A stretch of 47,971 nucleotides of DNA from CAMENZ01 sp041854955. Its GTDB lineage: Bacteria; Bacillota; Clostridia; Peptostreptococcales; Anaerovoracaceae. The notes under the pieces were generated by a model, which saw only the letters and a program-made list of their open reading frames with translations, searched no databases and was not told where the DNA came from. Where the stretch lies: assembly GCA_041854955.1 (NCBI GenBank), contig JBHADF010000060.1:1-47971 (forward strand), in the 5' to 3' direction. Both the position numbers and the translations under genes were made by a program. Each line of letters opens with the position of its first letter. The first letter of the stretch is position 1. Positions 15,634 through 24,574 of this stretch are shown piece after piece.

Positions 15634-16584
15634 TTATTCGTCACTAGGTCTTAAGGAAAGACCTAATTCTTCAAGTTTTGCTTTTACTTCATCCAATGAT
15701 TTCTTACCAAGGTTTCTAACCTTCATCATATCATCTTCTGATTTCAGCGTGAGTTCTTCTACTGTGTTAATAGCTGCTCTCTTTAAGCAGTTGAAGGAAC
15801 GAACGGAAAGTTCCAATTCCTCAATGGTCATTTCGAGAGCCTTTACAGTCTGGTCTTCCGGCTTGTCCACGATGATGGTCAAGTCACCGGCAGCGTCTGT
15901 GAGCTGGATGAACAGGTTTAAGTGCTCCTGCATTATCTTAGCTCCTATGGAAACGCCTTCGTCGGCGGCTATGGAGCCGTCGGTCCAGATTTCAAGGATT
16001 AACTTGTCATAGTCAGTCACCTGACCTACACGAGTGTTTTCCACCGTGAAGTTAACTTTTCTGACAGGAGTGTAGATGGAGTCCACAGGAATAACTGAAA
16101 TCGGTGTAGATTCAGTCTTGTTCATTTCTGCGGGAACATATCCTCTGCCTCTTGCCAAGTTTATCTCCATAACGAGAGTAGCATTTTCCTCAAGGGTTGC
16201 GATGTGAAGATCAGGATTCATGATTTCCATTTCGCTGTCACCGATGATATCTGCCGCGGTCACATCCATAGGACCTACCGCATTGATGATTACTCTCTTA
16301 GTGTCGGCATATTCGCCATGAAGTCTTACCGCTAATTTCTTAAGGTTTAAGATTATCTCGGTTACGTCTTCCTTTACACCCGGTATAGTAGAAAACTCAT
16401 GAAGCACGCCGTCGATTTTTACTGACGTTACAGCTACTCCGGGAAGGGAGCTTAAGAGAATTCTTCTCAAAGCGTTTCCCAAGGTAGTACCGTAACCTCT
16501 TTCAAGAGGTTCAACTACGAATTTACCATAGCACCCGTCTTCATCAACATATTTGTTGATTGTTGGCTTTTCGATTTCTATCAC
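15634..16584 (-). CDS. rpoA: DNA-directed RNA polymerase alpha subunit
   Basis: Scaffold subunit for RNA polymerase assembly. The N-terminal assembly domain (about 1-225) carries GYGTTLGNALRRILLSSLPG; the C-terminal domain (about 245-310) has the RNLGKKSLDEVKAKL helix that binds UP elements and activators. I start it at GTG 16584 (product begins MIEIEKPTINKY, 316 residues): an AAAGGAGG site lies just upstream, whereas the in-frame ATG at 16602 is itself part of that ribosome site. Confidence 0.98.
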   Translation of the reverse strand: MIEIEKPTINKYVDEDGCYGKFVVEPLERGYGTTLGNALRRILLSSLPGVAVTSVKIDGVLHEFSTIPGVKEDVTEIILNLKKLAVRLHGEYADTKRVIINAVGPMDVTAADIIGDSEMEIMNPDLHIATLEENATLVMEINLARGRGYVPAEMNKTESTPISVIPVDSIYTPVRKVNFTVENTRVGQVTDYDKLILEIWTDGSIAADEGVSIGAKIMQEHLNLFIQLTDAAGDLTIIVDKPEDQTVKALEMTIEELELSVRSFNCLKRAAINTVEELTLKSEDDMMKVRNLGKKSLDEVKAKLEELGLSLRPSDE

Positions 16585-16642
16585 TGAAAATCCTCCTTTC
16601 ATTCCAAGTTTTCAAATAACTTCTTCAAATTACGAGGCTATA

Positions 16643-17230
16643 TTACTTGGAATACAATTCGACGATTAAGCGTTCTTCGATTGGAGTATCAATCTGTTCT
16701 CTTGTGGGATCAGCCAAAACCGTTCCTTCCAATTTATCTCTGTCTACAGATACCCATGCAGGAGTGCCTACGGTCATGTCCTTAATCTCCTTGAACTTAG
16801 GAGACTTCTGGCTCTTTTCAGTAACCTTGATTACATCACCGGGCTTAACCTGATATGAAGGGATGTTTACTTTCTTGCCGTTTACAGTATAGTGACCGTG
16901 AACTACCAGCTGTCTTGCTTCTCTTCTCGTGGTGGAGAATCCCATTCTGTATACTACGTTGTCAAGTCTTTCTTCAAGCATTACCAACAGGTTTTCACCG
17001 GTAATACCCTTTTTCTTTGCAGCTTTATTGAAAGTTGTTCTGAACTGCTTCTCTAACATTCCGTAGATGAATTTTGCTCTCTGCTTTTCACGAAGCTGAA
17101 GTCCGTATTCGCTCATCTTCTTGAAGCTCTGCTTCGGCTTACGGTTGGACTCTTTATAAATTCCCAAGTGGCTTGGGTCTATCTGAAGGGATCTGCATCT
17201 CTTCAAAATCGGATCTTTATTTACTGCCAT
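16643..17230 (-). CDS. rpsD: 30S ribosomal protein S4
   Basis: Small-subunit primary assembly protein, binds the 5' domain of 16S rRNA and lines the mRNA entry. 195 residues, zinc-free form: the N-terminal region has no four-cysteine cluster (one Cys at residue 13). The S4 RNA-binding domain has RLDNVVYRMGFSTTRREARQ and LVVHGHYTVNGKKVNIPSY. Located between rpsK and rpoA, the normal alpha-operon order. In other bacteria S4 represses this operon; no clear S4 leader was identified here. Confidence 0.98.
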   Translation of the reverse strand: MAVNKDPILKRCRSLQIDPSHLGIYKESNRKPKQSFKKMSEYGLQLREKQRAKFIYGMLEKQFRTTFNKAAKKKGITGENLLVMLEERLDNVVYRMGFSTTRREARQLVVHGHYTVNGKKVNIPSYQVKPGDVIKVTEKSQKSPKFKEIKDMTVGTPAWVSVDRDKLEGTVLADPTREQIDTPIEERLIVELYSK

Positions 17231-17249
17231 ACTCTATTCCTCCCCTCTA

Positions 17250-17648
17250 TTATACTCTTCTCTGCTTAGGTGGTCTGCATCCGTTATGCGGAATCGGTGT
17301 GATGTCTTTAATCATAGTAATTTCAAGACCTGCAGTCTGAAGAGCTCTGATAGCTGCTTCTCTGCCGGAACCGGGTCCTTTTACATAAACTTCTACAGTC
17401 TTTAAACCGTGTTCCATAGCACCCTTAGCTGCTTCTTCAGCTGCCATCTGTGCTGCGAATGGTGTAGACTTTCTGGAGCCCTTAAAACCTAAGGAGCCTG
17501 CGGATGACCATGAAAGTGCATTTCCGCCCATATCTGTCAGAGTAACTAAAGTATTGTTAAAGGTGGATTGGATATGTGCCTGGCCTTTTTCAATATTCTT
17601 GCGTTCTCTTTTTTTCTTTCTTACTGCTTTTTTTACAGTCTTAGCCAT
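17250..17648 (-). CDS. rpsK: 30S ribosomal protein S11
   Basis: Platform protein of the small subunit at the E site. 132 residues with the S11 motifs STFNNTLVTLTDMGGNALSW and KGPGSGREAAIRALQ, and the basic C-terminus PHNGCRPPKQRRV. Sits 15 bases after rpsM with its own AGGAGG site. Confidence 0.98.
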   Translation of the reverse strand: MAKTVKKAVRKKKRERKNIEKGQAHIQSTFNNTLVTLTDMGGNALSWSSAGSLGFKGSRKSTPFAAQMAAEEAAKGAMEHGLKTVEVYVKGPGSGREAAIRALQTAGLEITMIKDITPIPHNGCRPPKQRRV

Positions 17649-17663
17649 TATTTCCTACCTCCT

Positions 17664-18038
17664 TTATTTAGCTTTTTTCTTTCTGCCAACGGTCTTTTTA
17701 GGACCCTTGCGAGTTCTTGCGTTAGTCTTAGTCTTCTGACCTCTTACGGGAAGTCCTCTTCTGTGACGAATTCCTCTGTAGGAACCGATTTCCATAAGTC
17801 TCTTGATGTTCAAGGAAACTTCTCTTCTCAGATCTCCTTCTACTAAGTACTCTTCGTCGATAATCTTTCTGATTTTACCAGCTTCATCCTCGGTTAAGTC
17901 TTTAACTCTTGTATCAGGGCTTATCTCAGCCTTAGCCAAAATAGCGTTAGCTGTAGGTCTTCCGATACCGTAGATGTAAGTTAAACCAATTTCAATTCTT
18001 TTTTCTCTTGGTAAGTCAACACCGGCTATACGAGCCAT
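17664..18038 (-). CDS. rpsM: 30S ribosomal protein S13
   Basis: Head protein of the small subunit contacting L5 and the P-site tRNA. 124 residues; opens MARIAGVDLPREKRIEIGLT, with the helix-two-turn-helix GIGRPTANAIL and the basic tail that reaches the P site (RGLPVRGQKTKTNARTRKGP). Preceded by a 125-base gap after rpmJ, longer than most gaps in this cluster, in which I see no clear promoter or terminator. Confidence 0.98.
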   Translation of the reverse strand: MARIAGVDLPREKRIEIGLTYIYGIGRPTANAILAKAEISPDTRVKDLTEDEAGKIRKIIDEEYLVEGDLRREVSLNIKRLMEIGSYRGIRHRRGLPVRGQKTKTNARTRKGPKKTVGRKKKAK

Positions 18039-18163
18039 ATTTTTCTCCTTCCCCTATCTTTCTTCGCCTTGCCGGGGGCGACTAGACAGGATCACTTAAT
18101 AATTTTGAAAAGGTCATAACGGTGGATTCCCGGTGATTTCCTCCGACCTCTTTTAACTTTTAA

Positions 18164-18277
18164 TTAACCTTGTTTCTGCTTGTGCTTAGGGTTTTCACAG
18201 ATAACCATTACTTTACCGTTTCTCTTGATAATTTTGCACTTTTCGCAGATAGGTTTTACGGAAGCTCTAACTTTCAT
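18164..18277 (-). CDS. rpmJ: 50S ribosomal protein L36 (zinc-binding form)
   Basis: A 37-residue protein found by reading the infA-rpsM gap. It starts MKVRASVKPICEKCKIIKRN and has the zinc ligands C11, C14, C27 and H32 of the C+ type. ATG at 18277 follows GAGGAGGAG. Order infA-rpmJ-rpsM is the standard one. Confidence 0.97.
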   Translation of the reverse strand: MKVRASVKPICEKCKIIKRNGKVMVICENPKHKQKQG

Positions 18278-18355
18278 AAATTTCTCCTCCTCTACTTACA
18301 AAATCCTCCCGGCAGCCGGAGCAAAATCTGCCCGGCCAAGCCTTTTTAAGGATTA

Positions 18356-18574
18356 TTACTTATCACGCCATATAATTCTTCCTCTTGTCAGGTCGTAAGG
18401 TGAAAGCTCTACCTTTACCTTGTCTCCCGGAAGGATTCTTATATAGTTCATTCTGATTTTTCCTGAAATGTGGGCAAGCACCTCGAAACCGTTTTCCAGC
18501 TTCACCTTAAACATAGCGTTAGGCTGAGCGTCCACAACAGTCCCGATAGCTTCAATGACGTCTTTTTTCGCCAT
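18356..18574 (-). CDS. infA: Translation initiation factor IF-1
   Basis: OB-fold factor that occupies the A site during initiation. 72 residues, the standard length, with KKDVIEAIGTVVDAQPNAMF and the C-terminal DLTRGRIIWRDK. Lies 20 bases after map with no KOW-domain gene between them, unlike many clostridia. Confidence 0.98.
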   Translation of the reverse strand: MAKKDVIEAIGTVVDAQPNAMFKVKLENGFEVLAHISGKIRMNYIRILPGDKVKVELSPYDLTRGRIIWRDK

Positions 18575-18594
18575 AAATACATCTCCTTCTCATT

Positions 18595-19341
18595 CTACAA
18601 GGTAAGCAATTCCGGCTCACCATCAGTGATAACAACAGTATTTTCATAGTGGGCAGCGAGGCCGCCGTCAACGGTTACAGCCGTCCAATTGTCCATGAGC
18701 ACCTCCACCTCCCAGTCACCTTCGCAGATCATGGGTTCTATACAGATGGTCATGCCCTTTTGCAAACGGGGGCTGCTTCCCTTGGATACATAGTTGGGAA
18801 CGGGCGGGTCTTCGTGCATATCTCTTCCGATACCGTGTCCTAAGAAATCTCTTATAACACCGAAGCCCTCCGCTTCCACAGTCTTCTGTACCTCTTGGGA
18901 AATATCCCTTATACGGCATCCTTCCCTGGCATATTTTATACCTTCGAAGAAGGCCTTCTCAGCGGTATCTATGAGGCGTTGTGCCTTTTTGCTTATCTTT
19001 CCCACTCCGTAGGTTCGGCAGGCGTCAGCCATGTAGCCCTTATGCTGGACTACCAAGTCGCAGCTGACGATGTCCCCTTCCCGAAGGATTTTATCCTTGC
19101 TGGGAATTCCGTGGACTATCTCCTCGTTTACGGAGGTGCAGATGCTGGCCGGATAACCGAAATAGCCTTTCTCTGCTGCGATCATATTATTCTCGCGGCA
19201 CCTTTTTTCCACCAGCTTATCTATATCCATAGTGGATATGCCCGGCTTTATAAAGGCTTCCAGCTCTCTGAGAATGTCACCGCAAACCTTTCCCGCTTCC
19301 CTCATATAATTGATTTCCTGCTGGGATTTGATGATGATCAT
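18595..19341 (-). CDS. map: Methionine aminopeptidase type I
   Basis: Removes the initiator methionine from new proteins. 248 residues. The five metal ligands are visible in their motifs: Asp in SCDLVV, Asp in YMADACRT, His in LGHGIGRDMHE, Glu in CIEPMI and Glu in AHYENTVV; the substrate histidine is in NEEIVHGIPS. No N-terminal zinc-finger extension. It starts two bases after adk ends and is followed by infA. Confidence 0.98.
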   Translation of the reverse strand: MIIIKSQQEINYMREAGKVCGDILRELEAFIKPGISTMDIDKLVEKRCRENNMIAAEKGYFGYPASICTSVNEEIVHGIPSKDKILREGDIVSCDLVVQHKGYMADACRTYGVGKISKKAQRLIDTAEKAFFEGIKYAREGCRIRDISQEVQKTVEAEGFGVIRDFLGHGIGRDMHEDPPVPNYVSKGSSPRLQKGMTICIEPMICEGDWEVEVLMDNWTAVTVDGGLAAHYENTVVITDGEPELLTL

Positions 19342-19343
19342 TA

Positions 19344-19991
19344 TTACTCACCTATGACAGCAATGATGTCCGCAAATACAGCTTCAAAGTCTTTTTCACC
19401 ATCGATGTGCGCTATATTTCCGGCCTTTTCATAGTAGCCTATGAGAGGCATTGTCTGCGCTTCATAAACTTCTATTCTGTTAGTTACTGTCTCCGGATTG
19501 TCATCTGCTCTCTGAATCAGCTCTCCGCCGCATACGTCGCAGATGCCCTCCACCTTGGAAGGGATGGTTACCACATGGTAGCCGGCTCCACATGCTTTGC
19601 AAACTCTTCTTCCTGTCAGTCTCTTAACCAAGACTTCCTTTCTGGTGGCTATGTCCAAAACCACATCGATTTTGGAGTCGTGAGCCTTAAGGAATTCGTC
19701 CAGCTTTTCAGCCTGATATACGGTTCTCGGGAAACCGTCCAGAAGAAATCCGTTTTTACAATCGTCTTCAAGGAGTCTGTTGGTGGCGAGGTCGATTACC
19801 AAATCATCGGGAACCAGCTCGCCCTTGTTCATATATTCCTGAGCCTTCTTTCCCAGCTCAGTACCTTTTTTAATGTTTTCTCTGAATATGTCTCCGGTAG
19901 AAATGTGGGGTATTTTGAATTTTTCCACAAGCCTTACAGCCTGAGTACCCTTACCTGCGCCCGGAGGCCCTAAAAGTATCGCTCTCAGCAT
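19344..19991 (-). CDS. adk: Adenylate kinase with zinc-binding lid
   Basis: Interconverts ATP + AMP and 2 ADP. 215 residues. P-loop GPPGAGKGT (8-16), NMP-binding region with TGDIFREN, and DGFPRT (85-90). The LID domain carries four cysteines (C131, C134, C151, C154) that bind zinc, a feature of Gram-positive adenylate kinases. Positioned between secY and map in the spc operon, as is usual. Confidence 0.98.
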   Translation of the reverse strand: MLRAILLGPPGAGKGTQAVRLVEKFKIPHISTGDIFRENIKKGTELGKKAQEYMNKGELVPDDLVIDLATNRLLEDDCKNGFLLDGFPRTVYQAEKLDEFLKAHDSKIDVVLDIATRKEVLVKRLTGRRVCKACGAGYHVVTIPSKVEGICDVCGGELIQRADDNPETVTNRIEVYEAQTMPLIGYYEKAGNIAHIDGEKDFEAVFADIIAVIGE

Positions 19992-20001
19992 TTTCTACCT
20001 C

Positions 20002-21288
20002 CTATTTTAAGAAGCCCTGATAATTTCTCATCATCATCTGGTTGTCCAGCTGTCTTACGGTTTCAAGGGCTACACCTACCGCGATAAGTAAGGAGGTTCC
20101 TCCGAACTGGATGTGCAGTGAAGGTATCAGCACGCTGAACACTGTAGGCAGTGTGGCTATTAAAGCCAGGAACACGGCACCTACGATAGTAATTCTGGAC
20201 ATAACCTTGCTTAAATACTCTTCCGTAGGCTTGCCCGGTCTTATTCCCGGAATGAAACCGCCGTTGGTCTTCATATTGTCGGCTACCTCTATAGGATTGA
20301 AGGAAATCTGAGTATAGAAGTAGGTGAAGAATATGATGAGTATAATGTTAAGGGATCCGTAAAGCCATACACCCGGGTTGCCCTGTGATGACAGCCATTT
20401 GTGAACAAAGGCCGTGAAGGGTGCATCCTGCCTCATGAAATAGGTTATGGTCATAGGGAAGTTCAGCAGTGACATAGCGAAGATGATGGGAATAACTCCC
20501 GACTGGTTAACCTTCATAGGGATGTGAGTGGACTGACCACCGTACATCTTTCTTCCTACAACTCTCTTTGCATACTGAACGGGAATTTTTCTCTGTCCTT
20601 CCTGAATCAGTACAACGCCTGCTACTACTAAAACGGCAGCTACGATGATGAGTGCGGTGGTAATGGTGCTGATTGCTCCTGTGGATATTCCGGTAGCTAA
20701 GCTTCTGATTCCGCTGGGGATTCTGTTAACTATACCTGCGAATATTATGAGGGAGATACCGTTTCCAACGCCTCTTTCATTTATCTGCTCGCCGAGCCAC
20801 ATAAGGAAAGCGGTTCCTGCTGTCATTACCAGTATCATAACGATAACGGAGAAAGCGCTTCTGTCTATGACAGCTCTTCCAAAAAGACCTAAGGTCAGTC
20901 CCGCAGCCTGTATAAGTGCCAATACTACGGTCATGTAGCGTGTTATCTGTGCCATCTTCTTTCTTCCTTCGGTGCCTTCCTTTGCCAGCTTTTCAAAATA
21001 AGGGAAAGCTATGGTCAAAAGCTGCACTATGATGGAAGCCGTAATGTATGGCGTAATACTCAAAGCGAAGATAGTGGCATGGCTGAAAGCTCCGCCGGAA
21101 AACAGGTCGAATAGGTCGAAGAGACCCTGGTCGCCTGAAAACATCTTGGCCAATTCTGCTTTGCTAATATTAGGAACAGGAATAAGCGAACCTACTCTGA
21201 ACACCACTAACATCATGAGCGTAAAAAGCATTTTACTTCTCAGCTCAGCTACTTTCCACGCCTGAGCTATGGTCTTTAACATACCCAT
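20002..21288 (-). CDS. secY: Preprotein translocase subunit SecY
   Basis: Central channel of the Sec translocon. 428 residues with ten membrane segments. Characteristic stretches: RVGSLIPVPNI near the N-terminus, LFDLFSGGAFSHATIFALSI leading into TM2, the QRKIPVQYAKRVVG cytoplasmic loop, and the C-terminal TSLLIAVGVALETVRQLDNQ. It follows rplO by one base and precedes adk, the standard spc order. Confidence 0.98.
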   Translation of the reverse strand: MGMLKTIAQAWKVAELRSKMLFTLMMLVVFRVGSLIPVPNISKAELAKMFSGDQGLFDLFDLFSGGAFSHATIFALSITPYITASIIVQLLTIAFPYFEKLAKEGTEGRKKMAQITRYMTVVLALIQAAGLTLGLFGRAVIDRSAFSVIVMILVMTAGTAFLMWLGEQINERGVGNGISLIIFAGIVNRIPSGIRSLATGISTGAISTITTALIIVAAVLVVAGVVLIQEGQRKIPVQYAKRVVGRKMYGGQSTHIPMKVNQSGVIPIIFAMSLLNFPMTITYFMRQDAPFTAFVHKWLSSQGNPGVWLYGSLNIILIIFFTYFYTQISFNPIEVADNMKTNGGFIPGIRPGKPTEEYLSKVMSRITIVGAVFLALIATLPTVFSVLIPSLHIQFGGTSLLIAVGVALETVRQLDNQMMMRNYQGFLK

Positions 21289-21289
21289 A

Positions 21290-21730
21290 TTAAATCACCT
21301 CTGCCTTTCCTCCAGCAGCTTCGATTTTTTCTACGGCAGTCTTGCTAAACTTGTTAGCCTTTACTGTTAATGCAACCTTAAGTTCCCCGTCGCCGAGAAC
21401 CTTAATTCCGTCCTTTACCTGTTTAACGATTCCCTTTGCCTCTAAAGCAGCCTGGTCTACCACTTCACCTGCGGAAAACTTGTTTAAGTCCTCAACATTG
21501 ATAGCGGTGTAAACTGTCGCCCAAAGGTTCTTGAAACCTCTCTTGGGTAATCTTCTGTAAAGAGGCATCTGTCCTCCCTCGAAGCCCAGACGAACGCCGC
21601 CGCCTGCTCTTGAATTCTGTCCGTTCATACCTCTGCCACCGGTTTTACCCTGTCCGGTAGCTGTACCGCGGCCTTTTCTCTTAGGGTTCTTAGTAGCTCC
21701 CTCTGCCGCTCTTAATTCATGTAATTTCAT
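21290..21730 (-). CDS. rplO: 50S ribosomal protein L15
   Basis: Late-assembling large-subunit protein. 146 residues; a glycine- and arginine-rich N-terminal extension (RKGRGTATGQGKTGGRGMNG) that threads into 23S rRNA, followed by the globular C-terminal part. Sits between rpmD and secY. Confidence 0.98.
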   Translation of the reverse strand: MKLHELRAAEGATKNPKRKGRGTATGQGKTGGRGMNGQNSRAGGGVRLGFEGGQMPLYRRLPKRGFKNLWATVYTAINVEDLNKFSAGEVVDQAALEAKGIVKQVKDGIKVLGDGELKVALTVKANKFSKTAVEKIEAAGGKAEVI

Positions 21731-21743
21731 CTAAGTGCACCTC

Positions 21744-21926
21744 CTATAGCTCTTCTACAGTTACAAGATGCGAAACTTTAGCTACAGCACCACGGGTCTG
21801 TGGAGTGTCAGCCAATTCCACTGAACGGTGCATCTTTTTTAAGCCTAACGCTTCGACTACAGCTCTCTGTTTAGGGGAAGCGCCGATAACTGACTTTGTT
21901 AAAGTAATCTTTACCATTTTTGCCAT
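21744..21926 (-). CDS. rpmD: 50S ribosomal protein L30
   Basis: Small large-subunit protein of 60 residues. Pattern KITLTKSVIGASPKQRAVVE and LGLKKMHRSVELADTPQTRG is diagnostic. Located between rpsE and rplO. Confidence 0.97.
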   Translation of the reverse strand: MAKMVKITLTKSVIGASPKQRAVVEALGLKKMHRSVELADTPQTRGAVAKVSHLVTVEEL

Positions 21927-21938
21927 TTGCTTTTCCTC

Positions 21939-22442
21939 CTACCCTAAAATTTCCTCTTTTGTCTTTCCTCTAAGCTTTGCAACATTCTCTAATGTCATCA
22001 TTCCTCTCAAACCTTCGAGAGTAGCGTATGCCATATTTCCTGTGTTGTTGGAGCCTATGGATTTTGCTCTTACATCCTGGATACCGGCTGCTTCCAGCAC
22101 GACACGCACGGATGAACCGGCGATAACTCCAGTACCGGGTGCGGCAGGCATGATTAAAACTCTGCCGGCGCCGAAAACACCTAAGTTCTTATGAGGTACT
22201 GTAGTTCCTACCATTGTAACATATACTAAATTCTTCTTTGCATCTTCTTCAGCTTTTCTTACGGCTTCGGGAATTTCGATGGATTTTCCGAGACCAACGC
22301 CTACATATCCGTTTCCGTCGCCTACAACTACAGTTACGGAGAATCTCATGTTTCTACCACCTTTTACGGTTTTGGAAACTCTTCTGATACTAACTATAGT
22401 TGACTTCATTTCCAGCTTGGATGCATCAACGATATTACGCAT
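21939..22442 (-). CDS. rpsE: 30S ribosomal protein S5
   Basis: Small-subunit protein that, with S4 and S3, forms the mRNA entry and affects accuracy. 167 residues. N-terminal double-stranded RNA-binding fold with VGDGNGYVGVGLGKSIEIPE, then PAAPGTGVIAGSSVRVVLEA and AGIQDVRAKSIGSNN. Follows rplR by 14 bases. Confidence 0.98.
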   Translation of the reverse strand: MRNIVDASKLEMKSTIVSIRRVSKTVKGGRNMRFSVTVVVGDGNGYVGVGLGKSIEIPEAVRKAEEDAKKNLVYVTMVGTTVPHKNLGVFGAGRVLIMPAAPGTGVIAGSSVRVVLEAAGIQDVRAKSIGSNNTGNMAYATLEGLRGMMTLENVAKLRGKTKEEILG

Positions 22443-22456
22443 TCTTTTCCCTCCTG

Positions 22457-22822
22457 TTAGAATTTCAATCCGGCTTCACGAGCACCTGCTGCGAGTTCTG
22501 CAACTCTTCCGTGGTAAAGGAATCCGCCTCTGTCGAAGCAAACTTCTTCGATACCCTTTGCCAATGCTTTCTGAGCCAGTGCTTCGCCTACCTTCTTAGC
22601 TGCTTCCTTGTTTCCGCCGTATTCTACGCCGGCCTTGATGTCCTTATCAAGGGTGGAGGCTGCTGCCAATGTTACGCCATTCACATCATCGATTATCTGC
22701 GCTGAGATATTCTTGTTTGATCTGAAAACGCAAAGTCTTGGTTTTTCAGGAGTTCCTAAAAGGTTTTTTCTAACTCTTCTGTGTCTGTTGACACGTCTGT
22801 CATTTCTGCTTACTGTTGCCAT
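22457..22822 (-). CDS. rplR: 50S ribosomal protein L18
   Basis: Binds 5S rRNA with L5. 121 residues; basic N-terminus (NRHRRVRKNLLGTPEKPRLC) and the C-terminal CFDRGGFLYHGRVAELAAGA motif. Follows rplF in the usual order. Confidence 0.98.
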   Translation of the reverse strand: MATVSRNDRRVNRHRRVRKNLLGTPEKPRLCVFRSNKNISAQIIDDVNGVTLAAASTLDKDIKAGVEYGGNKEAAKKVGEALAQKALAKGIEEVCFDRGGFLYHGRVAELAAGAREAGLKF

Positions 22823-22841
22823 TTACATTCACTCCTTTCCC

Positions 22842-23384
22842 TTACTTAGACCCGGCCTTGCCTTCTTTTCTGCGGATAACTTCAGTGGAGTACTTAATAC
22901 CCTTGCCCTTATAAGGTTCAGGCTTTCTCCATGCTCTGATGTTAGCGGCATAGTTTCCGACAACGGCCTTGTCAGCACCCTTAACTACGATTTCAGTAGC
23001 GGAAGTACATTCAGTTGTAATTCCTGCAGGGTCCTTCATTTCGATTGGATGTGAGTATCCCAGGTTCATAACCAGTGTATCGCCCTTCTTTTCAGCCTTG
23101 TAACCAACGCCGATAAGCTGCAGCTTCTTTTCAAAGCCTGTGGTGACACCGACAACCATATTGTTTATCAGGGTTCTTGCCAATCCGTGCTGTGCTCTGT
23201 TTGCTCTCTCGTCGTTAGGACGGGAAACATTGAGTTCGCCTTCGTTGATTTCAACCTTGATATTTTTGCTTATTTGCTCTGATAATTGTCCCTTCGGACC
23301 TTTTACTGTAACTACGTTATTAGCATCTACAGTAACTTCTACTCCGGCAGGAACAACTACAGGCTTTCTACCTATTCTTGACAT
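22842..23384 (-). CDS. rplF: 50S ribosomal protein L6
   Basis: Large-subunit protein near the GTPase centre, two repeated domains. 180 residues; starts MSRIGRKPVVVPAGVEVTVD and ends with the L6 motif AANIRAWRKPEPYKGKGIKY. Follows rpsH by 12 bases. Confidence 0.98.
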   Translation of the reverse strand: MSRIGRKPVVVPAGVEVTVDANNVVTVKGPKGQLSEQISKNIKVEINEGELNVSRPNDERANRAQHGLARTLINNMVVGVTTGFEKKLQLIGVGYKAEKKGDTLVMNLGYSHPIEMKDPAGITTECTSATEIVVKGADKAVVGNYAANIRAWRKPEPYKGKGIKYSTEVIRRKEGKAGSK

Positions 23385-23396
23385 TCTTTGCTCCTC

Positions 23397-23795
23397 CTAC
23401 CATACATAACAGATAACTTCGCCGCCTACACCGTTCTTACGGGCTTCCTTATCGGAGATAACACCCTTGGAGGTGGAAAGGATAGCGATTCCTAAACCTC
23501 CGAGAACCTTGGGCACTTCGTTTGCTTTCGCATAAACCTTTAAGCCCGGCTTTGAAATTTTCTTCATTCCAGTAATTACTTTTTCTTTGTGAGCACCGTA
23601 TTTCATCGTAACTTTGATGATACCCTGCTTACCGTCTTCTATAACTTCAAAATCATTGATGAAGCCTTCATACTTTAAAATCTCTGCGATGGATTTCTTC
23701 ATCTTGGATGCAGGGATTTCTACAGTCTCGTGACTTGCAGTATTGGCATTCCTGATTCTGGTTAGCATATCCGCTATAGGATCTGTCATTGTCAT
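23397..23795 (-). CDS. rpsH: 30S ribosomal protein S8
   Basis: Primary 16S rRNA-binding protein of the platform; a known translational repressor of spc-type operons in proteobacteria. 132 residues, starting MTMTDPIADMLTRIRNANTA and ending ARKNGVGGEVICYVW, with the conserved STSKG motif. Confidence 0.98.
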   Translation of the reverse strand: MTMTDPIADMLTRIRNANTASHETVEIPASKMKKSIAEILKYEGFINDFEVIEDGKQGIIKVTMKYGAHKEKVITGMKKISKPGLKVYAKANEVPKVLGGLGIAILSTSKGVISDKEARKNGVGGEVICYVW

Positions 23796-23819
23796 TACAG
23801 TATGTCTCCTTTCATAAAT

Positions 23820-24005
23820 TTACCAGCTTGCTTTTCTTACGCCCGGAATTTCACCCTTGTAAGCAAGCTCTCTAAAACAGATACGGCAGATTCCGTACTT
23901 TCTCAACACGGAATGTGGTCTTCCACAAATTCTGCATCTTGTATATGCACGAGTTGAGTATTTCGGCTTTCTAGCTTGTTTAACCTTTAACGATGTCTTT
24001 GCCAT
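23820..24005 (-). CDS. rpsN: 30S ribosomal protein S14, zinc-binding short form
   Basis: 61-residue S14 of the C+ type, with zinc ligands in CRICGRPHSVLRKYGICRIC (C-x2-C-x12-C-x2-C). Starts MAKTSLKVKQARKPK. Typical of Gram-positive bacteria. Between rplE and rpsH. Confidence 0.98.
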   Translation of the reverse strand: MAKTSLKVKQARKPKYSTRAYTRCRICGRPHSVLRKYGICRICFRELAYKGEIPGVRKASW

Positions 24006-24014
24006 AATAACCTC

Positions 24015-24557
24015 CTACTTTTCAAACGGCATACCAAGAAGTTCGAGCAAAGCCATTGCTTCTTCGTCTGTCTTAGCCGTTGTTGTAAATACTATGTTCA
24101 TACCCTTAATAACATCAACCTGATCGTAGTTAATTTCAGGGAAGATTAACTGCTCTTTGATACCCATGGAGTAGTTTCCACGGCCGTCAAAGGAGTTTTT
24201 GCTAACGCCCTTGAAGTCACGAACTCTCGGAAGAGCGATATTGAAGAACTTATCGGCAAATTCATACATTGAATCTCCTCTTAAAGTAACCTTCGCTCCA
24301 ACAGGCATACCCTGTCTAACCTTAAAGTTAGCGATGGACTTTTTAGCCTTTGTTACAACAGGCTTCTGTCCGCTTATAAGTGCCATTTCAGCTACTGCGG
24401 ATTCGAGAATCTTAGCATTTTCCTTTGCTTCGCCGAGTCCCATATTGATAGTGATCTTTACCAGCTTGGGAATTTCCATAACGTTTTCGTAGTGGAACTT
24501 TTCCTGCATAGCCTTGAACACTTCCTTGTCATACATTTCTCTCAATCTTGCTGTCAA
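24015..24557 (-). CDS. rplE: 50S ribosomal protein L5
   Basis: 5S rRNA-binding protein that bridges to S13 in the small subunit. 180 residues; NVMEIPKLVKITINMGLGEA and the C-terminal MNIVFTTTAKTDEEAMALLE are diagnostic. Between rplX and rpsN. Confidence 0.98.
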   Translation of the reverse strand: MTARLREMYDKEVFKAMQEKFHYENVMEIPKLVKITINMGLGEAKENAKILESAVAEMALISGQKPVVTKAKKSIANFKVRQGMPVGAKVTLRGDSMYEFADKFFNIALPRVRDFKGVSKNSFDGRGNYSMGIKEQLIFPEINYDQVDVIKGMNIVFTTTAKTDEEAMALLELLGMPFEK

Positions 24558-24574
24558 AATGGTCTCCTCCTTTC